In this document: piece by piece, positions 51,304-60,500 of the stretch
Layout of the letters: every line of letters begins with the position of its first letter
Numbering within the stretch: position 1 is the first letter of the stretch
Assembly: GCF_003112555.1 (NCBI RefSeq)
Contig: NZ_BEWB01000009.1
Coordinates: 371,759 to 435,758 of the forward strand
Direction: 5' to 3'
DNA from: Streptomyces coelicoflavus
GTDB lineage: Bacteria; Actinomycetota; Actinomycetes; Streptomycetales; Streptomycetaceae
Length of the DNA: 64,000 nt
Notes under the pieces: generated by a model
The model's input: only the letters and a program-made list of their open reading frames with translations
The model's database searches: none
Told to the model about the DNA's origin: nothing
Made by a program: the position numbers and the translations under genes

Positions 51304-51929
51304 GGGCGGACTCCGGCGCCGAACCCCGGGGCGGGGGCCGGCGTGTGGGCGATGAGGTGGCGTACGAGGGTGAGCAGCGTCTGGACGCCGGAACTGGAGA
51401 TCCGGGCGTCGCAGCGCACGATCGGAATCTCGGGGTGGAGGTCCATGGCCGCGCGCACCTCCTCGGGGTCGTAGTGGTGGGCGCCGTCGAACTGGTTGAT
51501 CGCGACGACGAAGCCGAGGCCGCGCTCCTCGAAGAAGTCGACGGCGGCGAAGGACTCCTCCAGACGTCGGGTGTCGGCGAGGATCACCGCCCCGAGCGCT
51601 CCTTCGCACAGTTCGTCCCACATGAACCAGAAGCGTTCCTGGCCGGGCGTCCCGAAGAGGTACAGGACGTGTTCGGAGTCGAGGGTGAGGCGGCCGAAGT
51701 CCATGGCCACGGTCGTTTCGAGTTTGTTCTCGATTCCGTCGAGGTTGTCGGTCGCGGCGCTGACCGTGGTGAGCAGTTCCTCCGTGCTCAGCGGCGCGAT
51801 CTCGCTGACCGCGCCGACGAAGGTCGTCTTGCCGACGCCGAATCCGCCCGCCACGAGGATCTTCAGGGCGGTGGGAAACGGGTCGGCGCCTTCGCCGTGT
51901 ACGTGGTCAGAGCTGTCGTCGTAGTCCAT
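51300..51929 (-). CDS. cvnD: Conservon GTP-binding protein CvnD
   Basis: 209 residues. Ras-like GTPase motifs: G1 GGFGVGKTT (28-36), G3 GTPGQERF, G4-like NQFD (NKxD replaced), and SSGVQTLLTLVRHLI at the end. It acts with CvnB, CvnC and the CvnA kinase in a membrane-associated signalling complex. It overlaps cvnC by 23 nt and the GAF gene by 4 nt. Confidence 0.93.
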   Translation of the reverse strand: MDYDDSSDHVHGEGADPFPTALKILVAGGFGVGKTTFVGAVSEIAPLSTEELLTTVSAATDNLDGIENKLETTVAMDFGRLTLDSEHVLYLFGTPGQERFWFMWDELCEGALGAVILADTRRLEESFAAVDFFEERGLGFVVAINQFDGAHHYDPEEVRAAMDLHPEIPIVRCDARISSSGVQTLLTLVRHLIAHTPAPAPGFGAGVRP

Positions 51930-52287
51930 CGAGCACTGCCTCCAGAAGGGCCCGGTCCGTGGGATCGTGGTGGAACGCGGCGGGGGGTTTGGTGGTCAGC
52001 GCACCGCAGTCGACGAGGTCGGAGAGCAGCACCTTGGTGACCGCCACCGGCAGCCGCAGCAGGGCGGCGAGTTCGGCGACCGCAAGGGGCGCCCGGCACA
52101 GGTCGAGGGCCTGCGTGTGCTCGGGTCCGAGGTAGCCGAGGGGGGTCGCCCCGGTGGCCATGACCTGGGACATCAGGTCGAGCGCGACGGTGGGCCGGGT
52201 ACGGCCGTTGCTCACGGTGAAGGGGCGCACCAGCCGTCCGGCCGCGTCGTCGAGCCAGGGCCCGTCGCCGGCCGCGGCCACCGTCAA
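51907..52287 (-). CDS. cvnC: Conservon DUF742 protein CvnC
   Basis: 126 residues of DUF742: RLVRPFTVSNGRTRPTVALDLMSQVMA, EHTQALDLCRAPLAVAELAALLRLPVAVTKVLLSDLVDCGAL with a winged-helix-like middle. TTG at 52287 overlaps the cvnB stop (TTGA). It partners CvnB and CvnD. Confidence 0.92.
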   Translation of the reverse strand: MTVAAAGDGPWLDDAAGRLVRPFTVSNGRTRPTVALDLMSQVMATGATPLGYLGPEHTQALDLCRAPLAVAELAALLRLPVAVTKVLLSDLVDCGALTTKPPAAFHHDPTDRALLEAVLDGLRRQL

Positions 52288-52718
52288 GGCCTCATCGCCG
52301 GGGGTTCGACCGAGTGCTGCCGGGGCGCGGTGACCAGATAGGGGCGGACGCTCTTCACCAGCATCGCCATCTCGTAGCCGAGTACGGCCGCGTCGGCCTC
52401 GCGGCCGGCCAGCACGGCCAGGCAGGTTCCGGAGCCGGCGGTGGTGACGAAGAGCAGGGTCGAGTCGAGTTCGACGACGACCTGCCGCACGTCACCTCCG
52501 TCGCCGAAGCGGACACCGGCGCTGCGGCCCAGGGAGTACAGGCCGGAGGCCAGGGCCGCCATGTGGTCGGCGCTGTCGGCGTCGAGGCCGTGGACGGACT
52601 TCACCAGTCCGTCGGCGGACAGCAGCACCGCGCTGCTCGTGTGCGGCACGCGCTGGACGAGGCCGCTCATCAGCCAGTCGAGGTCGGACACGTGGCCGGT
52701 CGGCGCATCGCTCGCCAT
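52284..52718 (-). CDS. cvnB: Conservon roadblock/LC7 protein CvnB
   Basis: 144 residues of the roadblock/LC7 fold (LDWLMSGLVQRVPHTSSAVLLSADGLVKSVHGLDADSADHMAALASGLYSLGRSAGV), a regulator of the Ras-like GTPase. ATG at 52718 was preferred over a longer reading to 52784, whose first 22 residues are Thr/Pro-rich. The next gene upstream is the kinase, 62 bp away. Confidence 0.92.
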   Translation of the reverse strand: MASDAPTGHVSDLDWLMSGLVQRVPHTSSAVLLSADGLVKSVHGLDADSADHMAALASGLYSLGRSAGVRFGDGGDVRQVVVELDSTLLFVTTAGSGTCLAVLAGREADAAVLGYEMAMLVKSVRPYLVTAPRQHSVEPPAMRP

Positions 52719-52780
52719 GGTGGATCGACTCCTTGGGGTACGAAGGTCTGCGGGAGCGCTGGTCGTGTGGGTGGGGGTGG

Positions 52781-54736
52781 TCATTCGGACGGCGCACCCG
52801 GGTCGCCGTGGGTCGCTGTCAGGGGTGCCGGTTCGGTGGGCGACCGGCCCTCGGCGAGGCCGATGCCGCGCTGGAAGGCCGCCATCAGACCCGGGTCGTG
52901 CCCCGCGTACTGCTCGGGTTCCTGGCGGGGAGCGGGGCCGCCGCGCAACTGGGGCACGATGTGCTCCTGGGCACGGCGGCGCGGCAGTTGGGGCTTCCCC
53001 ATGGTGCCGCGCACCGCACTGTGCCTCGGGACGGGCGGGGCGGCCTCGTGTTCGGCGAGGACTCCCCGGTCCTCGGGCCGCACGCCGGGTACCGCGTCGG
53101 CCGGGGTGGGCCGGTTCCGGTGCGTGCCGCGCACGGGCAGGGGCGCGGGTTCGCCGGTGGCCCTTCGGGCCCCGACCGGACCGGGCTCCTCGGGGGCGGG
53201 AGCGGGCGGGGGCGGAGGCACGGCGGGAGCGGGGATCACCGGCGCCGGTGCGACCGGAGCGCGTACGTCGAGGGCCGGTGTGTCGAGGGCCGGTGCGTCG
53301 AAGGTCTGCCGGTTCGGGGCCGTGGCGTCGAAGGCCGTGGCGTCGAAGTCCCCGGTGTCGAAGGCCGTGGCGCCCAGGGCGGGTACGTGCGCGGGGGTGG
53401 CAGACGTGTCCTGCGTCTGCGGCGTCGCGGGAGACACGGCCCGCAACTGCTGCCGGGCCGGCGCCACGGGCACCGTCCCGGCACCGGTGACCTGGGCGGG
53501 GCGGACGGCGTCCCCGGGGAGCACGCCCGGCTCCGTGCCCAACAGCGCCTGCGGCACGACCAGTACGGCCTGGACTCCGCCGTAGATGTTGGTCTGCAGC
53601 CGGACGGTGATCCCGTGCCGCTTGGCGAGCTGGGAGACGACGAAGAGACCGATGCGCCCGTCCGCGAGCAGGCGGGCGACGTTGACCTGGTCGGGGTCGG
53701 CGAGCAGGGCGTTCATCCGGTCCTGCTCACCGACGGGCATGCCGAGTCCGCGGTCCTCGACCTCGACGGCGAGGCCCGAGGTGACGAGGTTGGCGCGCAT
53801 CAGCACCTGGGTCTGCGGGGCGGAGAACAGGGTGGCGTTCTCGACGAGTTCGGCCAGCAGGTGGATGACGTCGGCGACGGCGTGGCCGCGCAGGGTGCCG
53901 TCGATCGGCGGGACCAGCCGGACCCGGGAGTACTGCTCGACCTCGGCGATGGCCGAGCGCAGCACCTCGGTCATGTCCACCGGGTTGCTCCACTGGCGGC
54001 GGGAGACGGCGCCGCCGAGCACGGCGAGGTTCTCGGCGTGGCGGCGGATACGGGTGGCGAGGTGGTCGACGTGGAAGAGGCCCTTGAGGAGGTCGGGGTC
54101 CTCGATCTCGTTCTCCAGCTCGTCCAGGATGGAGATCTCCCGGTGCACCAGGGACTGAAGGCGCCGGGCGAGGTTGACGAAGACCTCCAGCTTCTGTTCG
54201 CTGCCCGCCTGGCTGGAGAGCTGAGCGGCCCGGACGACGGCGGTCACGGCCCCGTCGTGGGCGCGGGAGAGGTCGGCGGCGAGCAGCTCGAAGTCGTCGG
54301 CGTCGTCCGGCGGCCCGCCGCGCGGTGTGCGCGGGGACGGTGTCTCGCCCCGGCGCAACGCCTCGACGACGGCGCGCAGATCACCTTCCTGGCGCGCGGT
54401 GCCGCGGCGCAGGGCACCGACGCGGTCGTGCACCGACCGCGCCGCGCGGCCGGCGGCGACGGCGGCGATGACGACGGCCGCGACGGTCACCGAGACCGCT
54501 CCGGCGAGCACGCCCCACAGGACCGGACTGGGCCGGGCGCCGGTGGACCGGACGGTGAACAGGACGACCGCGCAGCCGCTGAGGGCGACCGCGACCGGCG
54601 GCAGTACGGCGAGCCGCAGGAGTTGGGGCCGTATGTGGGTCTCGGGCAGCGCGGCGGTGGTACGCGGGGCCGGCCGGCCGTGCCGCCCGCCCTCGCGGCG
54701 GTCTGCGCGCGCGGCCGGTGCGCGGAGGTGAGACAT
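52781..54736 (-). CDS. cvnA: Conservon sensor kinase CvnA
   Basis: 651 residues. Two membrane helices lie near 38-100 (LLRLAVLPPVAVALSGCAVVLF; LWGVLAGAVSVTVAAVVIAAVAAG), then a HAMP-like linker, a coiled-coil DHp region, and a HATPase_c domain (N-box LAELVENATLFS; G1 VEVEDRGLGMPVG; G2 GRIGLFVVSQLAKRHG). The C-terminal third is Pro/Ala-rich disordered sequence with tandem FDATAFD/FDTGDFD/PALDTPALD units. The typical phospho-His is not evident, as in other CvnA proteins. First gene of the conservon operon. Confidence 0.93.
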   Translation of the reverse strand: MSHLRAPAARADRREGGRHGRPAPRTTAALPETHIRPQLLRLAVLPPVAVALSGCAVVLFTVRSTGARPSPVLWGVLAGAVSVTVAAVVIAAVAAGRAARSVHDRVGALRRGTARQEGDLRAVVEALRRGETPSPRTPRGGPPDDADDFELLAADLSRAHDGAVTAVVRAAQLSSQAGSEQKLEVFVNLARRLQSLVHREISILDELENEIEDPDLLKGLFHVDHLATRIRRHAENLAVLGGAVSRRQWSNPVDMTEVLRSAIAEVEQYSRVRLVPPIDGTLRGHAVADVIHLLAELVENATLFSAPQTQVLMRANLVTSGLAVEVEDRGLGMPVGEQDRMNALLADPDQVNVARLLADGRIGLFVVSQLAKRHGITVRLQTNIYGGVQAVLVVPQALLGTEPGVLPGDAVRPAQVTGAGTVPVAPARQQLRAVSPATPQTQDTSATPAHVPALGATAFDTGDFDATAFDATAPNRQTFDAPALDTPALDVRAPVAPAPVIPAPAVPPPPPAPAPEEPGPVGARRATGEPAPLPVRGTHRNRPTPADAVPGVRPEDRGVLAEHEAAPPVPRHSAVRGTMGKPQLPRRRAQEHIVPQLRGGPAPRQEPEQYAGHDPGLMAAFQRGIGLAEGRSPTEPAPLTATHGDPGAPSE

Positions 54737-55091
54737 CGGTTTCCTCGTACTGGTCCGTGTACTGGTTGGTCGGCCCTACGTCGCCCGACGGACACTGACA
54801 GTAGTCGCCCGGCCCTCATGTGCGGTCGGCAGTTGCCAAAGTCCCCCGGACAACGTCCTGCTCTGGTATGAGGCCTCGTACGACAGACCGATAAGCCGGA
54901 AACGCAACCGTTCTGTCACGACGAAGAACCGGTCGGACTCGATCAAAAACAGTCACCGTCAGTGACCGTAAGCCGAAGCGCCAGAGGGCGACTCCACGGC
55001 CCCACGCCCCCACGGCGCCGCCGCACATAAATGCGCACGACCGTTCGTGCTAATGTAACGCGCCTCATACGTCGACGAAGGAGCAGCGGAC
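54737..55091. other. 355-bp divergent promoter region between cvnA and a hydrolase gene
   Basis: No gene is seen. GCACGA (55035-55040) and TCGTGC (55045-55050) form a perfect 6-bp inverted repeat with a 4-nt spacer, 42 bp before the hydrolase ATG, in a less GC-rich stretch. This looks like an operator for the TetR gene that follows the hydrolase. Confidence 0.45.
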
Positions 55092-55967
55092 ATGAAGCTC
55101 AGCGAGACGGTGCCGGGTGTCGCCCTGAACGCCCTCTCCCGTGTGGCCGCGCGGCCGGCGGGCGCGGCCACGTTCGCCCTGTTCCACATGCCCCTCGCCC
55201 GCAGCGCGGCCCGGCCGGCCGAACGGGAGCTGATCGAGCGGGCGCGCGTCGGCCGGGTGGACCTCGAGGGCAAGCACGCCGTCACCTACGAGTGGGGCGA
55301 CGGCACGCGCACCGTCCTGCTCGTGCACGGGTGGCAGTCGCGGGGCTCGCGACTGTCCGACCTGGTCACGGCGTTCCTGCACCGGGGATACCGCGTCGTC
55401 GCGTTCGACGCGCCCGGGCACGGTGCCGCCTCCGGCCGCAGCGCGACCATCCTCGACTACCGCACCGTCCTGACCACGCTCAACGAGCGGTACGGCGCGT
55501 TCGACGGCCTGGTGGCCCACTCCCTGGGCGCACTGGCGGCGTTCTTCGCGCTGCGGCACGGGGTGAAGGCGGAGCGGATCGTCACCATCAGCGGAGTCTG
55601 CGACTTCGACTACGTGGTCGACGAGTTCGCCACCGCACTCGGGCTGCGCCCCCGGCTCAAGGCGGAGCTGCACCGGCGGATCGCGAGCGACCTCTTCCCC
55701 GGCCTCCCGGCGGACCGGTCACCCTTCTCCGCGGCGCACACCACCGAGGAGGTGGACGCGCCGCTCCTGGTGATCCACGACGCGGACGACACCCGGATCG
55801 GGGTCGGGCAGGGACGGCGGCTGGCCGGCGCCTTCGGCGAGCGGGCCCGCCTGGTGGTCACCGGTGGGCTCGGACACCGGCGCATCCTCGGCGACCCCGA
55901 AGTCGTACGGGCCGCGGTGGACTTCGTCGAGCACGGGCCGGGCCCGTCCCACCCGCCACGGCACTAA
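55092..55967 (+). CDS. Alpha/beta-hydrolase
   Basis: 291 residues: oxyanion HG in VLLVHGWQSRGSRLSDLVTAF, FDAPGHGAASGR, nucleophile AHSLGALAAFFAL (Ser at about 140), an acid in LLVIHDADDTRIG, and His in GLGHRRIL. The start follows AAGGAGCAGCGGAC. No signal peptide. It is followed after 81 bp by a TetR regulator, probably its controller; the substrate is unknown. Confidence 0.9.
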   Translation: MKLSETVPGVALNALSRVAARPAGAATFALFHMPLARSAARPAERELIERARVGRVDLEGKHAVTYEWGDGTRTVLLVHGWQSRGSRLSDLVTAFLHRGYRVVAFDAPGHGAASGRSATILDYRTVLTTLNERYGAFDGLVAHSLGALAAFFALRHGVKAERIVTISGVCDFDYVVDEFATALGLRPRLKAELHRRIASDLFPGLPADRSPFSAAHTTEEVDAPLLVIHDADDTRIGVGQGRRLAGAFGERARLVVTGGLGHRRILGDPEVVRAAVDFVEHGPGPSHPPRH

Positions 55968-55994
55968 CCGCACGGACGTCCGCCCATTCGCTAC

Positions 55995-56002
55995 ACTCGA
56001 GT
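55995..56002. promoter_or_regulatory. ACTCGAGT palindrome ahead of the TetR gene
   Basis: An 8-bp palindrome (55995-56002) lies 47 bp before the TetR start, within TACACTCGAGTAACC. It could be an auto-operator, but it differs from the palindrome at 55035 upstream of the hydrolase. Confidence 0.3.
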
Positions 56003-56048
56003 AACCTCTTCGCCGCCGAGAGGTCAAGCCCGGGAGAGCAGGTAAGGC

Positions 56049-56696
56049 ATGGGCACGACTGAACGCATTGACGGCCGGATCGCGCGGGGCAACCAGACCC
56101 GTCGGCTGGTCCTCGGGCGCGCCGTGGAGACCGCTTCGGTCGAGGGCCTGGAGGGGCTGTCCCTGGGGCGACTGGCGAGCGAACTCAAGCTGAGCAAGAG
56201 CGGGGTCTTCGCCCTGTTCGGCTCCAAGGAGGACCTCCAACTCGCCACCGTCCGCGCGGCGATCGACGTCTACCTGGACGTCGTGGTCCAGCCGGCCCGC
56301 GACCTGCCGCCCGGCGCCGGCCGCCTGTGGCGCCTGTGCACCGGATGGCTCGCCTACTCGCGCGACCGCGTCTTCCCCGGCGGCTGCTTCTTCTACTCGG
56401 CCACCGCCGAGTACGACGCCCGCGAGGGCAAGGTCCACGACATGCTGGCGAGCGCCCGGACCAACTGGCTCGCGTACGTGGAGCAGACGGCCCTCGAGGC
56501 CCGGCAGGCCGGTGAGATCACGGAGGGGACGGACGTCTCCCAACTCGCGTTCGAGCTCGTCGCCCTCCTGGAGATGGCGAACGCCGAGTCGGTGCTGCAC
56601 AACGAGTTCACCAGCTACGCCAAGGCGGGCAGGGCCATCCTGACCCGCCTGCGCGCCGTGACCACGGACCCCGCGCTGCTGCCCGACAGCCCCTGA
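56049..56696 (+). CDS. TetR-family regulator
   Basis: 215 residues. The N-terminal HTH (ETASVEGLEGLSLGRLASELKLSKSGVFALFGSKEDLQLATVRAAID) is followed by a ligand domain with a TetR_C_33-like Cys/Phe-rich GGCFFYSATAEYD. Starts ATG at 56049 after AGGTAAGGC. It lies downstream of the alpha/beta-hydrolase, and the palindromes ahead of both genes are candidate targets. Confidence 0.92.
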   Translation: MGTTERIDGRIARGNQTRRLVLGRAVETASVEGLEGLSLGRLASELKLSKSGVFALFGSKEDLQLATVRAAIDVYLDVVVQPARDLPPGAGRLWRLCTGWLAYSRDRVFPGGCFFYSATAEYDAREGKVHDMLASARTNWLAYVEQTALEARQAGEITEGTDVSQLAFELVALLEMANAESVLHNEFTSYAKAGRAILTRLRAVTTDPALLPDSP

Positions 56697-56748
56697 CCTC
56701 CTCCCCGGCCTCCCCTCGTCCCCGACACCGACACCGACGTGACCTGGG

Positions 56749-57100
56749 TCAGCCACCCGCGAGATCGAGGTCCCCCTTGCTCGTCCCGGCCACGCCCTCG
56801 ACGACCCGGGGACGCCGCCACGGGTGCGCGATCGGTGCCGACACCGCCCGCCACCACGGCTCCACCGGCAGCTTCCCGGCCGGCTCGAACGGCTCGCCCG
56901 GCTGCGGGAACGCGACCGCCTGGCCGGCCTCCCCGGCCGCGTCCTCGGTCCACTCCCCCGGCTCCGCCCACGCGTGCGGCGCCAGGTTGAAGGTCCCCCA
57001 GTGGATGGGCAGCAGGGCGCCGTGCGGCGCACCGCCCTGGAGGTCGAGGTGGGCACGGACGCCCTCCTCGGGGGTCATGTGGATGTCCGGCCAAAAGCCG
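56749..57100 (-). pseudogene. C-terminal fragment of a metallo-beta-lactamase-fold hydrolase, copy 1
   Basis: On the minus strand the sequence reads WPDIHMTPEEGVRAHLDL, LLPIHWGTFNLAPHAWAEPG and a Trp/Pro-rich end (GEPFEPAGKLPVEPWW). This is the C-terminal third of UlaG/NAPE-PLD-like MBL proteins. There is no upstream coding sequence: about 17 bp before it the frame meets TGA at 57118-57120. The catalytic HxHxDH would lie in the missing N-terminus, so the remnant cannot be active. Confidence 0.8.
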
Positions 57101-57571
57101 TTCTTTGATTCTTGGAGTCAACAGAGGCCCGACACCCCGTCGACGCGTACCGTTTCACCGTTCCTCTTCGCTCCCTGAGCGCGCTTTCGTGAACGCCCGC
57201 CGGCCCCGTCGCGAGGCGAACGGATACAGTGCGCGGGACAGTGGCCCGGTCGGGATACACCTTCAGCGCGTCCGCCTCGACCTGGTCGGCGGCAAGTCTC
57301 CAACGCAGCTTCGCCGCCATCCACTCCCCCACGCACCGACAGCAGGCCTCGGGAGCGGAAGCATCCACTCCGCCGGATCCCGATCGGCCTTCGCCCCCTT
57401 CGAGCGTGCCGTCACCGCAACCAGCGACGCCGCAGCACCCTGATCGTTCGCGTACGCTTCGCGACGCTTCGACTCGGACCACCTCACCCGCACCCTCCGC
57501 GTCGGAGGGTCCGGCAGCGAGGTGGAGGAGAATGGTCCCGAATAGGTCTCAGTGAGGCGGAGGGGCGAGGG
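57101..57571. other. 470-bp leader of the STAND gene without a recognised gene
   Basis: Short open frames exist on both strands but none resembles a known protein. ACCCTCCG (57492-57499) and CGGAGGGT (57503-57510) form a perfect 8-bp hairpin with a 3-nt loop, 62 bp before the GTG start. It could be a terminator shielding the gene, or a 5' regulatory structure. No T-run follows. Confidence 0.4.
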
Positions 57572-60500
57572 GTGCTGTACGAAACCGCAAAGATCGCGCT
57601 GGAGCAGCTCACGGACGATCGGGCCCTGGAACGGGTGGCCCTGCGAGTGCTCCGGAAGTGCTACCCCCATCTCCGCCTCACCAGCGCCACCGGTGACACC
57701 GGCCTCGACGGCTACGATCGCGCCTTGTTCAAGGACGAGATCGAAGTAGCTCTGTGGGTCAGCCTGCAGGCCACGTGGACCACGAAGCTCACCACCGAGT
57801 TGAAGAAGCATCAGGAGCACGGGCGCACCGCACCGGCCTTTTTCGTGATGAACCGCCCGGCCACTGAGATCAAGAAGGAGCAGGAACGGGATCGGGCGAA
57901 GACAGACTTCGGGGTGAGCCTGGAGATCTTCGACCTCGCCGAGCTTGCCACACAGCTGGAGTCGGACGACCTGCGCTGGGTGGCTGAGGCTGAGCTGGGG
58001 GTCCGTCCGCGCCGGCCCAGGGCCCTAACCACGGCGGAGGTGTACCTGGATCGGCTCTCCCGCACGGTGCCGGGGATGGCCGCTGAGCTCCGTGGTACTG
58101 CCGAAATCGGGAATCAGCTCCGCGCCCGGCTCGCCCCGGAGTCTTCTGAGGACCGGGTCGTCGTGGTGGAGGGCCCTGGCGGCTGCGGGAAGACCAGGAT
58201 CGCGATCGAGACGGCCCGGTCCGTCGCCACAACCCTGGTCGTCCCTTCTGCGGCTCCCTTCACGCTCGACTCGTTCACAGAGGTGGGGTTGGACGCTCCG
58301 CTGATCCTCGTAATCGACGACGCCCATCGCAGCCAAAGCCTGTCCGCGGTGGCCGCGATGCTCGCCGACCAGCGGTTCGACCGGGTCCGACTGGTCCTCA
58401 CGGTTCGCCCGGGCCAGCGCGACCGGACGCTCTACGCCGCCGGAGCCGAGAACCACGTCGGCGCCCCGGTCGTGCTTCTCCCGTTGGACCGCCCGGAGAT
58501 CGACACCATCATCACGGACCACGGGATTCAGCGGGAGGAGTTCCGCAAGGCAGTTATCACCCTGGCCGGCGGCAATCCCTTGCTCGCCCACACCGCCTGC
58601 CAGGTGGCCCTGTCCAATGGCAAGTTCGACTGGGGCGACGCCTCCGACCTCCTACGGGAACTGGTCGCTGACAGGCTCCGGGCGCTGGACGACCCTGGCT
58701 TGCACCGGACGGTCGCGGTCGGCCTCGCTCTGCTGACTAAGGCAGGCGACCCGGCAGGGCACCACGGAGGTCAGGACATCGCCGTTCTCCACGGCGCGGT
58801 CTCCGGTTTGCCATCTGAGCCCGACCGGCTCGACCGGATCCTGGACAACCTTGCCGACGCCGGGCTGGTGGACACACCGCCCTACACCTTCCGCCCCGAC
58901 CTTGCCGCCGCCGTTGTCCTGGCCGACGCCCTCACTCCGGGGGCCATGGTCCGGCTGGACACCAACGCAGCCCTGCGCCACCTGGCCACCCACTCGGGTC
59001 TCACCCCAGGGCTCACCCCGCAGGAGCACGCGGACGTTCTGGAAGCCGCGACGCGGCGGCTCGACCCACAAATCGGCGTGCTGGCCGCCGCAGCCCGCGA
59101 CAGCGGCAACCAGGCTGCTGCCTCGGCGATCACCACCTTCGTCCTCGGCCTGCTCCCCGAAGACGCCCACCTCGGCCAATGGGCCAGCATCGTTCGCCTC
59201 GCCTCCCAGGCCGCCTCCGCTGATCCGACACTTCTCGCGCAGCTCACCGAGCGGCTGGCCCGGCGATGGCCAGTGCCAGCCTCCGAGCAACTCTGGGGCG
59301 ACACAGACGCCGTCGCCTATTACCGGTTCGAACTGGACCGCCTGTGTGAGGAGTTCGCCCGACTGGCAGCACGCACCAACCCCGAGACCACCCCGGCGGC
59401 CGTGGCATCCGTGCTGGACATCGCTTGGCTGGTGGATGCCGCCCGGCCCGTCTTCGGCAGCCACCAACCCGACACCCTGCTACGCACGTTCCATGCATGG
59501 ACAGGTCCAAGAAACTGGCACAACGGACAAGCACTGATGGACCGCCGAGGCGCCCTGCTCGGCGCGATCTCGCGCTGGGTCCGCGACCGCACCGACGAAC
59601 CACCACTGGGACTCGACCCCGCGGATGCGGCCAAGCGGGGCCCCGAGTCCGTCACCCGTGTCCTCCTCGCGGCCCTGCAGCCCTACCTGACTGTCACTGT
59701 CGAGCTCGTGCAGCGCGGAACCCCCGAGCAGGCAAACACTCTCAACATCAGCACCGCAGCGCTTCCTGACCTTCCAGAGACCCGACACCAGCTCGACCAG
59801 GCCCTCGACCTACTCGAACCGCTGCTCGCCGAACCGGCCCTGCACCGGCCCGAGCACCTGAACCTCCTCAACGCGCTGGTCGCCGTACCCGAGCAACTGC
59901 GCCAGGCCGCCGGCCGCGGCCTGCCCGGCAACCACCACCAGAAGCTGCCCGCGCACGCCGAAAAGGTATTGGTGGAGGCTGCCTCGAGGTTTGCCGAGAA
60001 GATCGCCGCGCGGTGGACGGGCCTTCCGCTGTCCGTTCGGCGCCGGGCGGTCGAGGCCGCGCTCGGAACAGGCACCCGCCGGACCGACCTTGCAGGGGCT
60101 GCAGCCAACGGCGAGCCCATCGCAGTAGCGGCACTCAGCGACCTGGGGCTAGCGCACCTCCTCGTCGTTCAGCCGCCCAACACCTTCACCGCCACCTGTG
60201 CCGAGGACGTCGCAACCCAGAAGTCCACCGCCATCACGCTGGCCGGCCAGCTGACCACCGCGCAGGCCATCGACCTGCTAGAAGCAGCCGATCCCTCCTT
60301 CTTCGGTACGGCGCACGAGGTGCTCCCGGCCTTCGCCGCAGCGATAGGCGAGAGTGCGACTGACGCTGATCCCGTCCTGGACCGCATCGCCAGCAGGCCA
60401 CTGCCAGGGGATGCTGCGCTGCTGGCCGGCCTAGCGACCCAGCACACGGACCGGGTCTGGCAGTGGGTTTCGGAACATGCGGGTGACCCCAGGCTCGCGG

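Noticed and set aside
57105..57555. Open frames of about 110 codons on both strands between the MBL fragment and the STAND gene
   Set aside because: Arg/Pro/Ser-rich low-complexity translation, no start context, no recognisable motif.
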